Part shown: positions 49,347 through 60,401 of the stretch, piece after piece | Layout: the number at the start of each line of letters is the position of its first letter | How positions within the stretch are numbered: the stretch's first letter is position 1 | NCBI RefSeq assembly: GCF_015711605.1 | Contig: NZ_JABTEZ010000008.1 | Coordinates: forward strand, 57,338-121,337 | Direction: 5' to 3' | Source of the DNA: Planomonospora sp. ID67723 | GTDB lineage: Bacteria > Actinomycetota > Actinomycetes > Streptosporangiales > Streptosporangiaceae | Length of the DNA: 64,000 bases | Notes under the pieces: generated by a model | Seen by the model: the letters and a program-made list of their open reading frames with translations, nothing else | Databases searched by the model: none | Told to the model about the DNA's origin: nothing | Made by a program: the position numbers and the translations under genes

Positions 49347-49519
49347 GCATCCGAGGGTAGCCGGGCCCGGACACGACGGCCGTACCGGGAGGAGCGGGGA
49401 GGGGGCTGCGCGGCGGGCGCCGCCCACCCCGATCCCTCCCGTCCGGCCCCCTCCCGCGGGACCGTCCCGGTGCCCGAGGACCGCCTGGAATGCGCGCCGG
49501 AGCTGGCAGGATGGACCGC

Positions 49520-51586
49520 ATGAGTGAGAGCTTCCCTCGTCTGCACGCCAGGACCCGCCGTTTCACCCTCGGAGTCCCGCGCGCCTTCGCGATCGCGCCC
49601 GACGGGTCCCGGGTCGTCTTCCTGCGGACGAAGGGCGGCTCCGACCCGATCACCTGCCTGTGGGAGTTCGACGTCGCGAGCGGCGAGGAGCGGCTGGTCG
49701 TCGACCCCCGCACGCTGGCCGTGGACGAGGACGACCTTCCGCCCGAGGAGCGCGCGCGCCGCGAGCGCAGCCGGGAGCAGGCCGGCGGCGTCGTCGCCTA
49801 CAGCACCGACACCGCGGTGACCACGGCTGCGTTCACTCTGGCCGGCGGCCTCTACGTGGCGGAGCTGAGGACCGGCGGGGTGCGCCGCCTCGCCACGCCG
49901 GGCCCGGTGATCGACCCGCGTCTCTCTCCCGACGGCGCCCGCGTCGGTTACGTGACCGGCGGCGCGTTCCACGTCCAGGACCTCGACGACGGGGCGGACC
50001 GCGCGCTGGCCCGCCCGGAGGCGCCCGAGGTGACGTACGGCCTGGCGGAGTTCGTCGCGGCCGAGGAGATGGACCGCATGCGGGGCTACTGGTGGGCCCC
50101 CTCCGGCGACGCCGTGCTGGTCGAGCGGGCCGACGTCGCCCCGGTGTGCACGTGGTTCGTCGCCGACCCGGCCAACCCGGACCGGCCCGCCGTCGAGCAG
50201 CGCTACCCCGCCGCGGGCACGCCGAACGCCGCGGTCGAACTCTTCGTCCTCGGCCTGGACGGCTCACGCGTCCCCGTCCCCTTCACCGACGAATACCTCG
50301 TCAACGCCCACTGGGACGCCCACGGCCTGGCGATCGTCACCCTCTCGCGCGACCAGCGGTCGATGAGCCTGCTGAAGGTCGACCCCGCGACCGGGGCGAC
50401 CACCCTCGTCCGCCGGGACACCGATCCCGCCTGGGTGGAGATCGTCACCGGCGTGCCCCGGCACCTGTCCGACGGCGCCCTCGTCTGGGTCGCCGACGCG
50501 GAGGGCGGCCGACGGCTGGTCATCGGCGACGCGCCGGCCACCCCGCCCACCCTCCAGGTCCGCGAGGTCCTCGACGTCGAGGGCGACACCGTGCTCTTCC
50601 GGGCCAGCGGCGGCGATCCCGCCGAGATCGCCCTGTGGGCCTACCGCGACGGTGGCATCACCCTGGTCAGCCCTTCCGAGAGCGGCGTCTACAGCGGCCG
50701 CACCGCGGGCGGCACCCTCGTCATCACCGGCCAGACGCTCGGCAGCGAGGGCCCGGTGACCCGCGTCCTCCACCACAACAAGGCGCGCGGCCACATCACC
50801 TCGCACGCCGAGCGCCCCGGCCTGGACCTGCGGGTCTCCCTGATCCGCGCGGGCGAGCGCGCCCTGTCCACCGCGGTGCTCCTGCCCTCCGGCCACGAGC
50901 CGGGCTCGGCGAAGCTGCCGGTCCTCATGGACCCGTACGGCGGGCCGCACGCCCAGCGCGTCCTGGCCGCCTCGAGAGCCTTCCTGACCAGCCAGTGGTT
51001 CGCCGACCAGGGCTTCGCCGTGGTCGTGGCCGACGGCCGGGGAACCCCGGGCCGCGGCCCCGCCTTCGAGCGGGCGATCCTGCACGACCTGGCCGGCCCG
51101 GTCCTCGACGACCAGGTCGACGCCCTGCACGGAGCCGCCGCCGAGCACCCCGACCTCGACCTGTCGCGGGTCGCGATCCGCGGCTGGTCCTTCGGCGGCT
51201 ACCTGGCGGCCCTGGCCGTGATGCGCCGTCCCGACGTGTTCCACGCGGCCGTGGCCGGGGCCCCGGTGACCGACTGGCGCCTCTACGACACCTGCTACAC
51301 CGAGCGCTACCTCGGCCACCCGGACGAGGGCCACTACGACGGCTCGTCGCTGTTCGCCGACGCCGAGAAGCTCGAGCGCCCGCTGCTGCTGGTCCACGGC
51401 ATGGCCGACGACAACGTGGTCGCCGCGCACACGCTGCGGCTGTCGTCCGCGCTGCTGGCGGCCGGCCGCCCGCACAGCGTGCTCCCGCTGTCCGGCGTGA
51501 CCCACATGACCCCGCAGGAGGTCGTGGCCGAGAACCTGCTCCTGCTCCAGGTCGACTTCCTCAAGAAGTCCCTCGGGATCGGCTGA
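49520..51586 (+). CDS. S9 family prolyl oligopeptidase (dipeptidyl-peptidase IV-like)
   Basis: 688 residues from ATG 49520 (ATG 49511 alternative). The N-terminal half is a beta-propeller ([40 protein letters not shown] type blades). The C-terminal alpha/beta-hydrolase domain carries the catalytic residues: Ser in [14 protein letters not shown] (GxSxGG), Asp in [12 protein letters not shown] and His in [16 protein letters not shown] supplies the oxyanion region. It also has the DPP IV-type double Glu in [13 protein letters not shown], which binds the peptide N-terminus. No signal peptide, so cytosolic peptide trimming is expected. Confidence 0.9.
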   Translation: MSESFPRLHARTRRFTLGVPRAFAIAPDGSRVVFLRTKGGSDPITCLWEFDVASGEERLVVDPRTLAVDEDDLPPEERARRERSREQAGGVVAYSTDTAVTTAAFTLAGGLYVAELRTGGVRRLATPGPVIDPRLSPDGARVGYVTGGAFHVQDLDDGADRALARPEAPEVTYGLAEFVAAEEMDRMRGYWWAPSGDAVLVERADVAPVCTWFVADPANPDRPAVEQRYPAAGTPNAAVELFVLGLDGSRVPVPFTDEYLVNAHWDAHGLAIVTLSRDQRSMSLLKVDPATGATTLVRRDTDPAWVEIVTGVPRHLSDGALVWVADAEGGRRLVIGDAPATPPTLQVREVLDVEGDTVLFRASGGDPAEIALWAYRDGGITLVSPSESGVYSGRTAGGTLVITGQTLGSEGPVTRVLHHNKARGHITSHAERPGLDLRVSLIRAGERALSTAVLLPSGHEPGSAKLPVLMDPYGGPHAQRVLAASRAFLTSQWFADQGFAVVVADGRGTPGRGPAFERAILHDLAGPVLDDQVDALHGAAAEHPDLDLSRVAIRGWSFGGYLAALAVMRRPDVFHAAVAGAPVTDWRLYDTCYTERYLGHPDEGHYDGSSLFADAEKLERPLLLVHGMADDNVVAAHTLRLSSALLAAGRPHSVLPLSGVTHMTPQEVVAENLLLLQVDFLKKSLGIG

Positions 51587-51601
51587 AGACCGCCCGCCCG
51601 G

Positions 51602-51639
51602 CCGATCAGGCGGCATCCGCCGAGGAGCCGCCTGATCGG
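51602..51639. terminator. Terminator hairpin after the S9 peptidase gene
   Basis: CCGATCAGGCGGC and GCCGCCTGATCGG form a 13-bp perfect stem with a 12-base loop, 15 bases after the stop codon, between converging genes. No T run. The 128 bases between it and the ABC gene stop show nothing further. Confidence 0.65.
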
Positions 51640-51767
51640 ATGGACGTCCGAGGCCGATGGGCACGCCGGGGTCTTCAACGGCCGCGGCCGGGAAGACGGC
51701 AAAACCGAGGGCGCAGACGAAGTGGACCTCTGACGAGACTTCGATCCCAGCACACTCGCGCCGTGTC

Positions 51768-53531
51768 CTACCGGGTCGCTCCGTGCCCCACCGGAGTGCC
51801 GTGCCAGCTGCTCCACAGCGCGGCGTAGGAACCGCCGGCGGCGACGAGCTCGTCGTGGGAGCCGAGCTCGCTGATCCGGCCGTCCTCGACCACCGCGACC
51901 CGGTCGGCGTCGTGCGCCGTGTAGAGGCGGTGCGCGATGGCGATCACGGTCCGGCCGTCGAGGACCGCCGCCAGGGAGCGCTCCAGGTCGCGGGCTGCCC
52001 GGGGATCGATCAGCGAGGTCGCCTCGTCGAGGACCAGGGTGTGCGGGTCGGCCAGGACCAGGCGGGCGAGCGCGAGCTGCTGCGCCTGGGCCGGGGAGAT
52101 CGTCTCGCCTCCCGACCCGACGGCGGTGTCCAGGCCGTCGGGCAGCGCCTCGACCCACTCCCAGGCGTCCACCGCCTCCAGGCACTCCCTGACCCGGGCG
52201 TCATCGGCGTCCGGGCGGGCGATCAGCACGTTGTCGCGGAGCGTGCCCCGGAACACATGGTGCTCCTGGGTCACCAGGGCGACGTGGCCGCGCAGGTCGT
52301 CCAGGGGAAGCTCGACCAGCGGGGTGCCGCCGACCGTGACGGAGCCCTCGCGGGGACCGTGGACGCCGGCCAGCAGACGGCCCAGCGTGGACTTGCCCGC
52401 GCCGGACGGGCCGACCATCGCCAGCCGCTCCCCCGGCCGGACCGTCAGGTCGATGCCGTGCAGCACGTCGTGGCCCTCGCGGTAGGCGTAACGCACGCCG
52501 CCGGCCCGGAGCTCCTCCCCGTCCGGGACGCCCGAGCCCGGCTCGCGGTCGTCGGGCACCTCGGCGACGCCCAGCAACCGGGCCATCGAGGCCCCGCCGA
52601 CCTGGAGCTCGTCGATCCACATGAGCAGCCGGTCGACCGGGTCGGCGAGCTGCTGCACGTAGAGCGTGGCCATCACGACCTGGTTCAGCGAGACCCGGCC
52701 CTCGATGTAGAACAGACCGCCGACCACCAGCGCCACGGCGACGGGGAGGACGAAGCTGAAGTCCACCGCCGGGAACCAGACCGTGCGCAGGCCGAGGGTG
52801 TAGCGCTCGGCCGCCCAGGAGCGGGCGATGTCGTCGTCGGTGCGCCGGTGGCGGCGCTCCTGCAGGCCCAGCGCCTCGACCGCGCGGGCGCCGTTGACCG
52901 TCTCGGCCAGCCCGTCGGTCATGTCGGCGTAGGCGGCGCTCTCGCGGAGGTAGCCGTCCCTGGCCCGCTTGAGGTACCACCTGGTGGTGATCCACAGCAG
53001 CGGGACGGAGGAGAGCGCGGGCAGCATCAGCAGCGGCCCGGCCAGCAGCAGCGCGCCGACGCTGATCGCGATGGTGACCACCGCGATCAGCGTCTCGGGG
53101 ACGGCGTGCCGCACGGTGCGCGAGAGCGAGTCCACGTCCCGCGAGGTCCGGCTGATCAGGTCGCCCGACCCGGCGCGCTCGACCGTGGAGAGCGGCAGGC
53201 CGAGCACCCGGCCGACGAAGTCCTCACGCAGCTCGGCGAGAACCTTCTCGCCGAGCCTGGAGGAGGTCAGGACCGCGTATCTCACCAGCACGGCCTGGAC
53301 GGCCAGGAAGCCCGCGACGGCCAGGGCGACGGCGGTGGGGTCGACCCCGGCGCCGGCCTCGATGTCCTCGACGAGCCCGCCCAGCAGCCACGGCACCGCC
53401 AGACCGGCGACGGCGGCCAGCCCGTGCAGGGCCAGCGCCGCCGTCAGCTCCCGCGGGTACTTCAGCGTGAGCCGCCGGGCGTAGGCCCGGACCTGTGCCT
53501 GGTCGGCGACCGGCAGGATCTCCCTGCTCAT
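51768..53531 (-). CDS. ABC exporter half-transporter, catalytic partner with decayed signature
   Basis: 587 residues from ATG 53531. Six-helix ABC type-1 membrane domain (1-325), then the ATPase: Walker A MVGPSGAGKSTLGRLL, Q-loop VTQEHHVF, Walker B TLVLDEATSLID and switch His in IAIAHRLYTAHDADRV, all intact. The signature LSGGQ is replaced by ISPAQ (ETISPAQAQQLALARL). Its partner gene, starting upstream and ending 5 bases away, has the opposite defects. The two should form a heterodimer with one working ATP site. Substrate unknown; exporters of this shape carry drugs, lipids or peptides. Confidence 0.9.
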   Translation of the reverse strand: MSREILPVADQAQVRAYARRLTLKYPRELTAALALHGLAAVAGLAVPWLLGGLVEDIEAGAGVDPTAVALAVAGFLAVQAVLVRYAVLTSSRLGEKVLAELREDFVGRVLGLPLSTVERAGSGDLISRTSRDVDSLSRTVRHAVPETLIAVVTIAISVGALLLAGPLLMLPALSSVPLLWITTRWYLKRARDGYLRESAAYADMTDGLAETVNGARAVEALGLQERRHRRTDDDIARSWAAERYTLGLRTVWFPAVDFSFVLPVAVALVVGGLFYIEGRVSLNQVVMATLYVQQLADPVDRLLMWIDELQVGGASMARLLGVAEVPDDREPGSGVPDGEELRAGGVRYAYREGHDVLHGIDLTVRPGERLAMVGPSGAGKSTLGRLLAGVHGPREGSVTVGGTPLVELPLDDLRGHVALVTQEHHVFRGTLRDNVLIARPDADDARVRECLEAVDAWEWVEALPDGLDTAVGSGGETISPAQAQQLALARLVLADPHTLVLDEATSLIDPRAARDLERSLAAVLDGRTVIAIAHRLYTAHDADRVAVVEDGRISELGSHDELVAAGGSYAALWSSWHGTPVGHGATR

Positions 53532-53536
53532 CCGGC

Positions 53537-55237
53537 TCAGTCCTCCCCTCGGGTGACGGCGGCGGTGTAGGCGGGCGCGGTGGCCAGCAGCTCCCGGTGG
53601 GTGCCCTGGGCCCGCACGACGCCTTCCTCGATGTAGATCACGTGGTCGGCGCGGTCGAGCACCAGCGGGCTGGTCGTGCAGATCAGAGTGGCCCTGCCCG
53701 CCCGGGCCTCGGCCAGCCGGTCGGCGATGCGGGCCTCGCTGTGCGCGTCGACGGCGCTGGTGGGCTCGACCAGGATGAGCACCTCCGGGTCGGCCGTCAG
53801 GGCGCGGGCGAGCCGGAGCCGCTGCTGCTGGCCGCCGGAGAACTCCCGGCCCGCCTCGGCGACCCGGCCGTCCAGGCCGTCCGGCAGCGCCTCGACGATG
53901 TCCTCGGCGCACGCGGCGTGCAGCGCGGCGGCGAGGTCGTCGTCCGAGGCCTGCCCGGTGACGTCCAGCTCGTCCCTGAGCCGCCCGGCGAACAGCGCGG
54001 CGCCGTTGTCCGCCACCAGGATCCGGCGGCGGACCTCGGCCAGCGGCAGCGTGTCCAGCGGCACGTCGCCGAAGTCCACGTCGCCGTCGGCGTAGCGGCC
54101 GAGCCGGTCGGCGACGGCGATGGCCTCCTCGGGGGTGGCCGCCGCCAGGGCGGTGAAGACACCGGGGCGGACCGCGACTCCGGAGGCCACGTCGCGCAGC
54201 AGGCCCCCGGGGTGAGTGGCGCCGGAGCGGTCGGAGCCGCCGGTCACCTCGGGTTCCAGGCTCAGGATCCGGACCACCCGGCCGGCGGCGACGTGGCCCT
54301 TGGCCAGCTTGTCGGCCGCCTCGGTGAGGGTCCGCATCGGGGCGATCAGGAAGACGGCGGAGCCGTAGAAGGCGACGAGCTCGCCGGGGGAGATCCGCTC
54401 CTGGAGCGCGAAGGTCGCGCCCAGCCAGGTCACCCCGGCGATCAGCACGCCGGGGAGCAGGATCTGCGCGCCCTCCAGCACCGACTCGGTCGCGGCCACG
54501 CGCACCCCCGCGTGCCGCACCTTCTGCGACTCGGCGGCGTAGCGGCCGGCGAAGACCTGCTCGCCGCCGACGCCGCGCAGCACGCGCAGACCGGCGACGA
54601 TGTCGGCGGCCCGGGTGGACAGCTCGCCCTGCAGCTCGCGGTGGGCACGCTGGCGCCGGTGGAGCGGGCGCAGCAGCGGAGCGACGGCGACCGTCATGAC
54701 CGGCACGCCGACCAGCACCATCAGGCCCAGCGGCGGGGAGGTCCTGATCAGGATGACGGTCACCGTGACGACGGCGAACAGCGAGCCGACGGCGCGGAGC
54801 AGGATGTCCAGCGCGTTGCCGATGTGGGCGATGTCGGAGTTGCCGACGCTGACCACCTCGCCGGTGGACACGCGTTTGGGCAGCGTCGCCCCCAGCCGGG
54901 TCGCCTGCCTGGCGGTGACCTGGACGGTCCGGTAGGCGGCGCTCAGCCAGTTGAAGACAGCCATCCGGTGCCGCAGGGTGCCCGTGACCGCCTGCACGGC
55001 GCCCAGGGCCAGCACCACCGCACCGCAGGTCAGCAGTGCCGGGGCGTCCTTTGTCCTGACGGCGTCGATGCCCGCGCCCACTGCGATGGGCACCAGCGCC
55101 ATCGCGATCCACCACACGATGGCGTAGCCGATGCCGACGGCCAGGGAGCCCGCCTGGCAGCGGGCGACCCAGAGCAGGTAGCGCAGCGGCGAGCGGGCGT
55201 CGGGGATGCCGGGATCGGCGGCAGGTAAGGAGCGCAT
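53537..55237 (-). CDS. ABC exporter half-transporter, partner without Walker A
   Basis: 566 residues from ATG 55237. Six-helix membrane domain (RYLLWVARCQAGSLAVGIGY, STGEVVSVGNSDIAHIGNALDILLRAV). In the ATPase domain the P-loop position reads GVFTALAAATPEEAIAVADRLG and contains no GxxGxGKS/T. The Walker B Asp reads Val (VLILVEPTSAVD), and the switch His is missing (LICTTSPLVLDRADHV). The signature FSGGQQQRLRLARAL is intact. This subunit can complete the ATP site of its partner but should not bind ATP in the usual way itself. Both genes form a two-gene operon read away from the HTH/Clp-N operon. Confidence 0.88.
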   Translation of the reverse strand: MRSLPAADPGIPDARSPLRYLLWVARCQAGSLAVGIGYAIVWWIAMALVPIAVGAGIDAVRTKDAPALLTCGAVVLALGAVQAVTGTLRHRMAVFNWLSAAYRTVQVTARQATRLGATLPKRVSTGEVVSVGNSDIAHIGNALDILLRAVGSLFAVVTVTVILIRTSPPLGLMVLVGVPVMTVAVAPLLRPLHRRQRAHRELQGELSTRAADIVAGLRVLRGVGGEQVFAGRYAAESQKVRHAGVRVAATESVLEGAQILLPGVLIAGVTWLGATFALQERISPGELVAFYGSAVFLIAPMRTLTEAADKLAKGHVAAGRVVRILSLEPEVTGGSDRSGATHPGGLLRDVASGVAVRPGVFTALAAATPEEAIAVADRLGRYADGDVDFGDVPLDTLPLAEVRRRILVADNGAALFAGRLRDELDVTGQASDDDLAAALHAACAEDIVEALPDGLDGRVAEAGREFSGGQQQRLRLARALTADPEVLILVEPTSAVDAHSEARIADRLAEARAGRATLICTTSPLVLDRADHVIYIEEGVVRAQGTHRELLATAPAYTAAVTRGED

Positions 55238-55292
55238 AGCCGTTCCAGGCTGGCAAAAGTACGGGCTGGTCAGCAAACCATTTTCCGGCGGG

Positions 55293-55312
55293 ATGTCAAT
55301 GAGAGTTGATAC
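55293..55312. promoter_or_regulatory. Operator-like palindrome 1 upstream of the HTH/Clp-N operon
   Basis: ATGTCAA-N6-TTGATAC, a near-perfect copy of the palindrome found at 55372. It lies closest to the divergent ABC exporter start (55 bases away), so it could touch both promoters. Confidence 0.5.
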
Positions 55313-55344
55313 CAGATGTCATCGGCGGTGCTCGGCGCCCAGCC

Positions 55345-55364
55345 TCGTCAACGAGGGTTGACAC
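55345..55364. promoter_or_regulatory. Operator-like palindrome 2 upstream of the HTH/Clp-N operon
   Basis: TCGTCAA-N6-TTGACAC, the second copy. Inner half-sites GTCAA/TTGAC are perfectly symmetric with the same 6-base spacer as the other two. Confidence 0.55.
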
Positions 55365-55371
55365 CAAGGGG

Positions 55372-55391
55372 ATGTCAACCTAAATTGACAT
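55372..55391. promoter_or_regulatory. Operator-like palindrome 3, adjoining the HTH gene start
   Basis: ATGTCAA-CCTAAA-TTGACAT, a perfect 7-bp inverted repeat, ends 2 bases before ATG 55394. A protein bound here would block initiation. Its centre lies 27 bases from copy 2. The right half also resembles a -35 TTGACA, but no -10 can follow before the start codon. Confidence 0.65.
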
Positions 55392-55393
55392 CT

Positions 55394-55627
55394 ATGAGTG
55401 ACACGGCACAACTGGCCTCCGACGCCGGCAGCCGCGACCCCGCCGTCGGCCTGCGGGCCGTACGGGCTCTGCGGCTCCTGGTGGACCGGCTGGAGGCGCT
55501 GCAGGTGGAGAACGCGCGGGAGCAGGGCTGGTCCTGGCAGGAGATCGCCGTCTTCCTGGAGGTCAGCCGCCAGGCGGTGCACAAGAAGTACGCCGGGGGC
55601 CGGGGGCTCCTGAGGAGGGAGAAGTAA
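55394..55627 (+). CDS. Small helix-turn-helix regulator paired with a Clp-N protein
   Basis: 77 residues from ATG 55394; the open frame upstream crosses the palindromes and is not coding. RAVRALRLLVDRLEALQVENAREQGWSWQEIAVFLEVSRQAVHKKYAGG contains a compact helix-turn-helix with recognition helix SRQAVHKKY. The C-terminal GLLRREK ends the protein. Such proteins commonly precede a Clp N-domain gene in actinomycetes. It ends 2 bases before the next start. Autoregulation through the three palindromes is inferred from their position and symmetry. Confidence 0.8.
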   Translation: MSDTAQLASDAGSRDPAVGLRAVRALRLLVDRLEALQVENAREQGWSWQEIAVFLEVSRQAVHKKYAGGRGLLRREK

Positions 55628-55629
55628 CC

Positions 55630-56190
55630 ATGTTCGAACGGTTCCATCAAGACGCCCGGCAGGCCGTCGTCCTCGCCCAGGAGAACGCCCGCAGGCTGCA
55701 CCACGACCACGTCGGCACCGAGCACATCCTGCTCGGCCTGCTCGACCAGCCGCAGACCGTCTCGGCCCGGGTGCTGGGCAGACACGGCGTCGACCATCTG
55801 CGGGCCTATCAGGCGGTCGTCGACGCGCTCCCGCCCAGGCCGGGCGAGACCCTCGACGCCGACGCCCTGGAGGCGATCGGCATCGACCTGGCCGCGATCA
55901 GGGAGAAGGTCGAGGCGGCCTTCGGCCCCGGCGCCCTGGACCGCCCGGCACACCGGAACCGCCGGGGCCGCGTGTTCGGCGGCCGTCACGTCCGCTTCAC
56001 CCCCCGGGCGAAGAAGACCCTGGAGCTCTCGCTGCGCGAGGCCATCCACCTCAAGCACCGCTGCATCGCCGACGGCCACGTCCTGCTCGGCGTCCTGCGC
56101 GAAGGCGAGGGCCTCGGCGCCCGCGTCCTCGCCGACGCGGGCATCGACTTCACCGCCCTCCGCCAGGAGATCGTCGCCGAGCTCTCCTGA
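55630..56190 (+). CDS. Clp N-terminal-domain protein without ATPase
   Basis: 186 residues with GGAGAAG upstream. Two Clp-N repeats: FERFHQDARQAVVLAQENARRLHHDHVGTEHILLGLLDQP (1-75) and VRFTPRAKKTLELSLREAIHLKHRCIADGHVLLGVLREGEGLGARVLADAGID (115-180). The AAA+ domains of ClpA/ClpC are absent, so it cannot unfold proteins. It may present or protect substrates, or compete with ClpC for adaptors. Coupled to the HTH gene (2-base gap). A hairpin follows at 56216. Confidence 0.85.
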   Translation: MFERFHQDARQAVVLAQENARRLHHDHVGTEHILLGLLDQPQTVSARVLGRHGVDHLRAYQAVVDALPPRPGETLDADALEAIGIDLAAIREKVEAAFGPGALDRPAHRNRRGRVFGGRHVRFTPRAKKTLELSLREAIHLKHRCIADGHVLLGVLREGEGLGARVLADAGIDFTALRQEIVAELS

Positions 56191-56215
56191 CCCGGCGGGG
56201 CGAAAAACGGTTCGG

Positions 56216-56234
56216 CCCTCCATCGACTGGAGGG
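56216..56234 (+). terminator. Hairpin after the Clp-N gene
   Basis: CCCTCCA-TCGAC-TGGAGGG, 7-bp perfect stem and 5-base loop, 26 bases after the stop. No T run. The following 115 bases to the convergent hypothetical gene show nothing. Confidence 0.5.
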
Positions 56235-56349
56235 TCGAGGATCGTCTCGTGGCCGACCGCACCGGACCGTTCACCATCGGGCGGCTCTCCCACCGCATCG
56301 CCTGCCCGACTCCAGCCCGCCGGACACAACCTCCCGCCCGGCGTCGCGG

Positions 56350-56739
56350 TCATCCGGCGCCGGTGTGCCCGTGCTCGCGTTCCAGTGCTCTCAGCAACAT
56401 GGTGATCATGCGGGTGACCGCGTCCCACCGCTCGGCGGTCAGCTCGGGGAACTCCCGCGCCAGGGCGGACGGCAGGGGAAGATCCTCGATCGCGTGGGCC
56501 ACCTCGGAGACGAGCAGGTCGGTGCCCTTGACCTTCAGGCCCGACACGGCAGGCCGGTGGGAGGCGGCCGGCACCGGGCCGTAGTCCAGGTTCTCCGCGC
56601 AGTTGAGGTTGCACGGAGTCTCGGAACCGACGTACAGCAGCACGCGCATGACCTCGCGGGCGAGCTCGGCGGGGTCCGTCGCGGCGTCGGCGTCCAGCAG
56701 CATCTGGACCATGCTCCGGCGGACTGCGGGGTCGATCAC
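56350..56739 (-). CDS. Conserved hypothetical helical protein
   Basis: 129 residues from GTG 56739 (uncertain; the frame is open to 56838 but that part is Arg/Gly-rich and unlike coding sequence). VIDPAVRRSMVQMLLDADAATDPAELAREVMRVLLYVGSETPCNLNCAENLDYGPV begins the protein. The middle VKGTDLLVSEVAHAIEDLPLPSALAREFPELTAERWDAVTRMITMLLRALE is helical. The Cys pair CNLNC could bind metal. No family recognised. It lies downstream of sdhB but beyond that operon's terminator. Confidence 0.55.
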   Translation of the reverse strand: MIDPAVRRSMVQMLLDADAATDPAELAREVMRVLLYVGSETPCNLNCAENLDYGPVPAASHRPAVSGLKVKGTDLLVSEVAHAIEDLPLPSALAREFPELTAERWDAVTRMITMLLRALEREHGHTGAG

Positions 56740-56851
56740 GGACAGGATCGTATCCGGCGGGGCGCCGCGGCCCCGGCCCGCCGCCCGGCGGTCGTGCGCA
56801 CCGGCGGGGTCTCCCCCACCCCGCCGCCGGGCGGACACGGTGGAAAGCGGA

Positions 56852-56889
56852 GCGCGGGCCGTACCTCCCCACGAAGGTACGGCCCGCGC
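56852..56889 (-). terminator. Terminator of the sdhCAB operon
   Basis: GCGCGGGCCGTACCT and AGGTACGGCCCGCGC form a 15-bp perfect stem with an 8-base loop, 47 bases past the sdhB stop on its strand. It is among the strongest hairpins in the window. Confidence 0.75.
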
Positions 56890-56935
56890 CGGTGCCGGGA
56901 CTGCGCCCCGGAGAGACGACCTTACGGCCTCTGGG

Positions 56936-57679
56936 TCACTTCGACGCCTTGAGGTAGTCGCGGTTCATCTGGGCGATGGTGTCCAGCGGGATGCCCTTGG
57001 GGCAGACCGCGGTGCACTCGCCGGTGTTGGTGCAGCCGCCGAAGCCCTCGGCGTCCATCTGCTCGACCATGGCCTTGGCGCGGGAGGCGCGCTCGGGCTG
57101 GCCCTGGGGGAGCAGGGACAGGTGAGTGATCTTGGCAGCGGTGAAGAGGGAGGCCGAGCCGTTGGGGCAGGCTGCGACGCAGGCGCCGCAGCCGATGCAG
57201 GTCGCCGCGTCGAACGCCGCGTCGGCGTCGACCTTCTTCACCGGGACGCTGTGCGCGTCGGGGGCCGAACCGGCCGGGACGGAGATGAAGCCGCCTGCCT
57301 GGATGATCCGGTCGAACGCCGAGCGGTCCACGACCAGGTCCTTCACCACCGGGAACGGCGCGGCACGCCACGGCTCGATGGTGATGACCGCGTTGTCCTC
57401 GAAGTGCCGCATGTGCAGCTGGCAGGTGGTGGTGGCCACCTGCTCGCCGTGGGCGACGCCGTTGATGACCATGCCGCACATGCCGCAGATGCCCTCGCGG
57501 CAGTCGTGGTCGAAGGCGACGGGGTCGTCGCCCTCCAGGATGAGCCGCTCGTTGAGCACGTCCAGCATCTCCAGGAAGGACATGTCCGGGGACACGTCCT
57601 CGACCCGGTAGGTGACCATACGGCCCTTGTCCTCGGAGCCGTTCTGGCGCCAGACCTTGAGGGTGAGGTTCATACCCAT
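56936..57679 (-). CDS. sdhB: Succinate dehydrogenase/fumarate reductase iron-sulfur subunit
   Basis: 247 residues from ATG 57679 (ATG 57673 is also possible). Three cluster sets in order: [2Fe-2S] in [19 protein letters not shown] with a later Cys of TTTCQLH; [4Fe-4S] in [14 protein letters not shown]; and [3Fe-4S] in [16 protein letters not shown]. It passes electrons from the SdhA flavin to the membrane cytochrome subunit. It is the last gene of sdhCAB (11-base gap after sdhA), the order of the Bacillus/actinobacterial cytochrome b558 type. Confidence 0.94.
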   Translation of the reverse strand: MGMNLTLKVWRQNGSEDKGRMVTYRVEDVSPDMSFLEMLDVLNERLILEGDDPVAFDHDCREGICGMCGMVINGVAHGEQVATTTCQLHMRHFEDNAVITIEPWRAAPFPVVKDLVVDRSAFDRIIQAGGFISVPAGSAPDAHSVPVKKVDADAAFDAATCIGCGACVAACPNGSASLFTAAKITHLSLLPQGQPERASRAKAMVEQMDAEGFGGCTNTGECTAVCPKGIPLDTIAQMNRDYLKASK

Positions 57680-57690
57680 GGCTCGCTCGC

Positions 57691-59618
<1,928 letters not shown>

Positions 59619-59622
<4 letters not shown>

Positions 59623-60401
59623 TTGATGACTCCGATCATGACCGCGACGGGGACCGTCAGGAAGCCGAGGACCAGCACTGCGGAGATCGCGGCGGCGGCG
59701 GCCTTCAGCGGGCGGTAGCTGCGCCCGCTCGCCAGGCCGAGGGTCTGGAACGCACTCCACAGGCCGTGGCGCAGGTGCAGGCCGACCATGATGACGGCCA
59801 CCACGTAGAAGAGGGTGACCCACCAGCGCTCGGGGGCGAAGCTCGCCACCAGCCGCTCGTACGGCGTGCCGTCCCAGCCGGCCGGGTTGACCGTGCCGAA
59901 CGTCAGGTCGAGCAGGTGGTAGATCACGAACAGCAGGATGATGACGCCGCCGTAGCGCATGGTGTGCACGGCGTAGCCGTTCGCCTGGGACTTGCGCTTG
60001 GCCGCGTACTTGACCGGCCGCGCCTTGCCCGCCCTCCGGGCCAGCGAGACCGCCGACCACATGTGCAGGACGATGCAGACACCGAGCACGACCTCCACGA
60101 TGGTGAGCGCGACCCGGTAGGTCAGGATCGGCGCGCCCATCGTGCGCAGGAAGCTCGCGTACTCGTTGAACGAGTCGGCACCGATGAAGGCCTTGAGGTT
60201 GCCGACCATGTGGCCGACGAGGAAGAGGACCAGTACGGCGCCCGTGACGGCCATCACGGACTTCCTCCCGTTGGAGGAGGCCAGGAACCCGCCGCTCCTC
60301 TTGGGCGTCGTCCTGGGCGTCACCGGCTTCGCGGGAGTACCCGCAGGGGGGTTAACCGGCGCGGTGGAGGTCCCGCGCTCAATCATGGCAGTCACAGTCA
60401 C
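59619..60401 (-). CDS. sdhC: Succinate dehydrogenase cytochrome b558 subunit
   Basis: 260 residues from GTG 60401 (GTG 60395 and ATG 60386 are in frame; no clear ribosome binding site decides). After a 45-residue Pro/Thr-rich N-terminus come five membrane helices with heme-candidate His residues: [58 protein letters not shown] and [17 protein letters not shown]. This is the TIGR02046-type diheme anchor. It moves electrons between SdhB and menaquinone. First gene of sdhCAB; divergent from a LysR gene across 330 bases. Confidence 0.9.

Noticed and set aside
51768..55256. A single 1,162-codon frame joining both ABC half-transporters
   Set aside because: The upstream half in this frame is a low-complexity shadow. 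The true upstream half-transporter is in another frame with its own stop at 53537, so this is not a fused exporter.
55293..55391. CIRCE/HrcA-type or ClgR-type heat-shock operator
   Set aside because: CIRCE needs 9-bp arms with a 9-base spacer (TTAGCACTC...GAGTGCTAA). These sites have 7-bp arms ATGTCAA/TTGACAT and 6-base spacers, so they were listed as a separate, unnamed operator.
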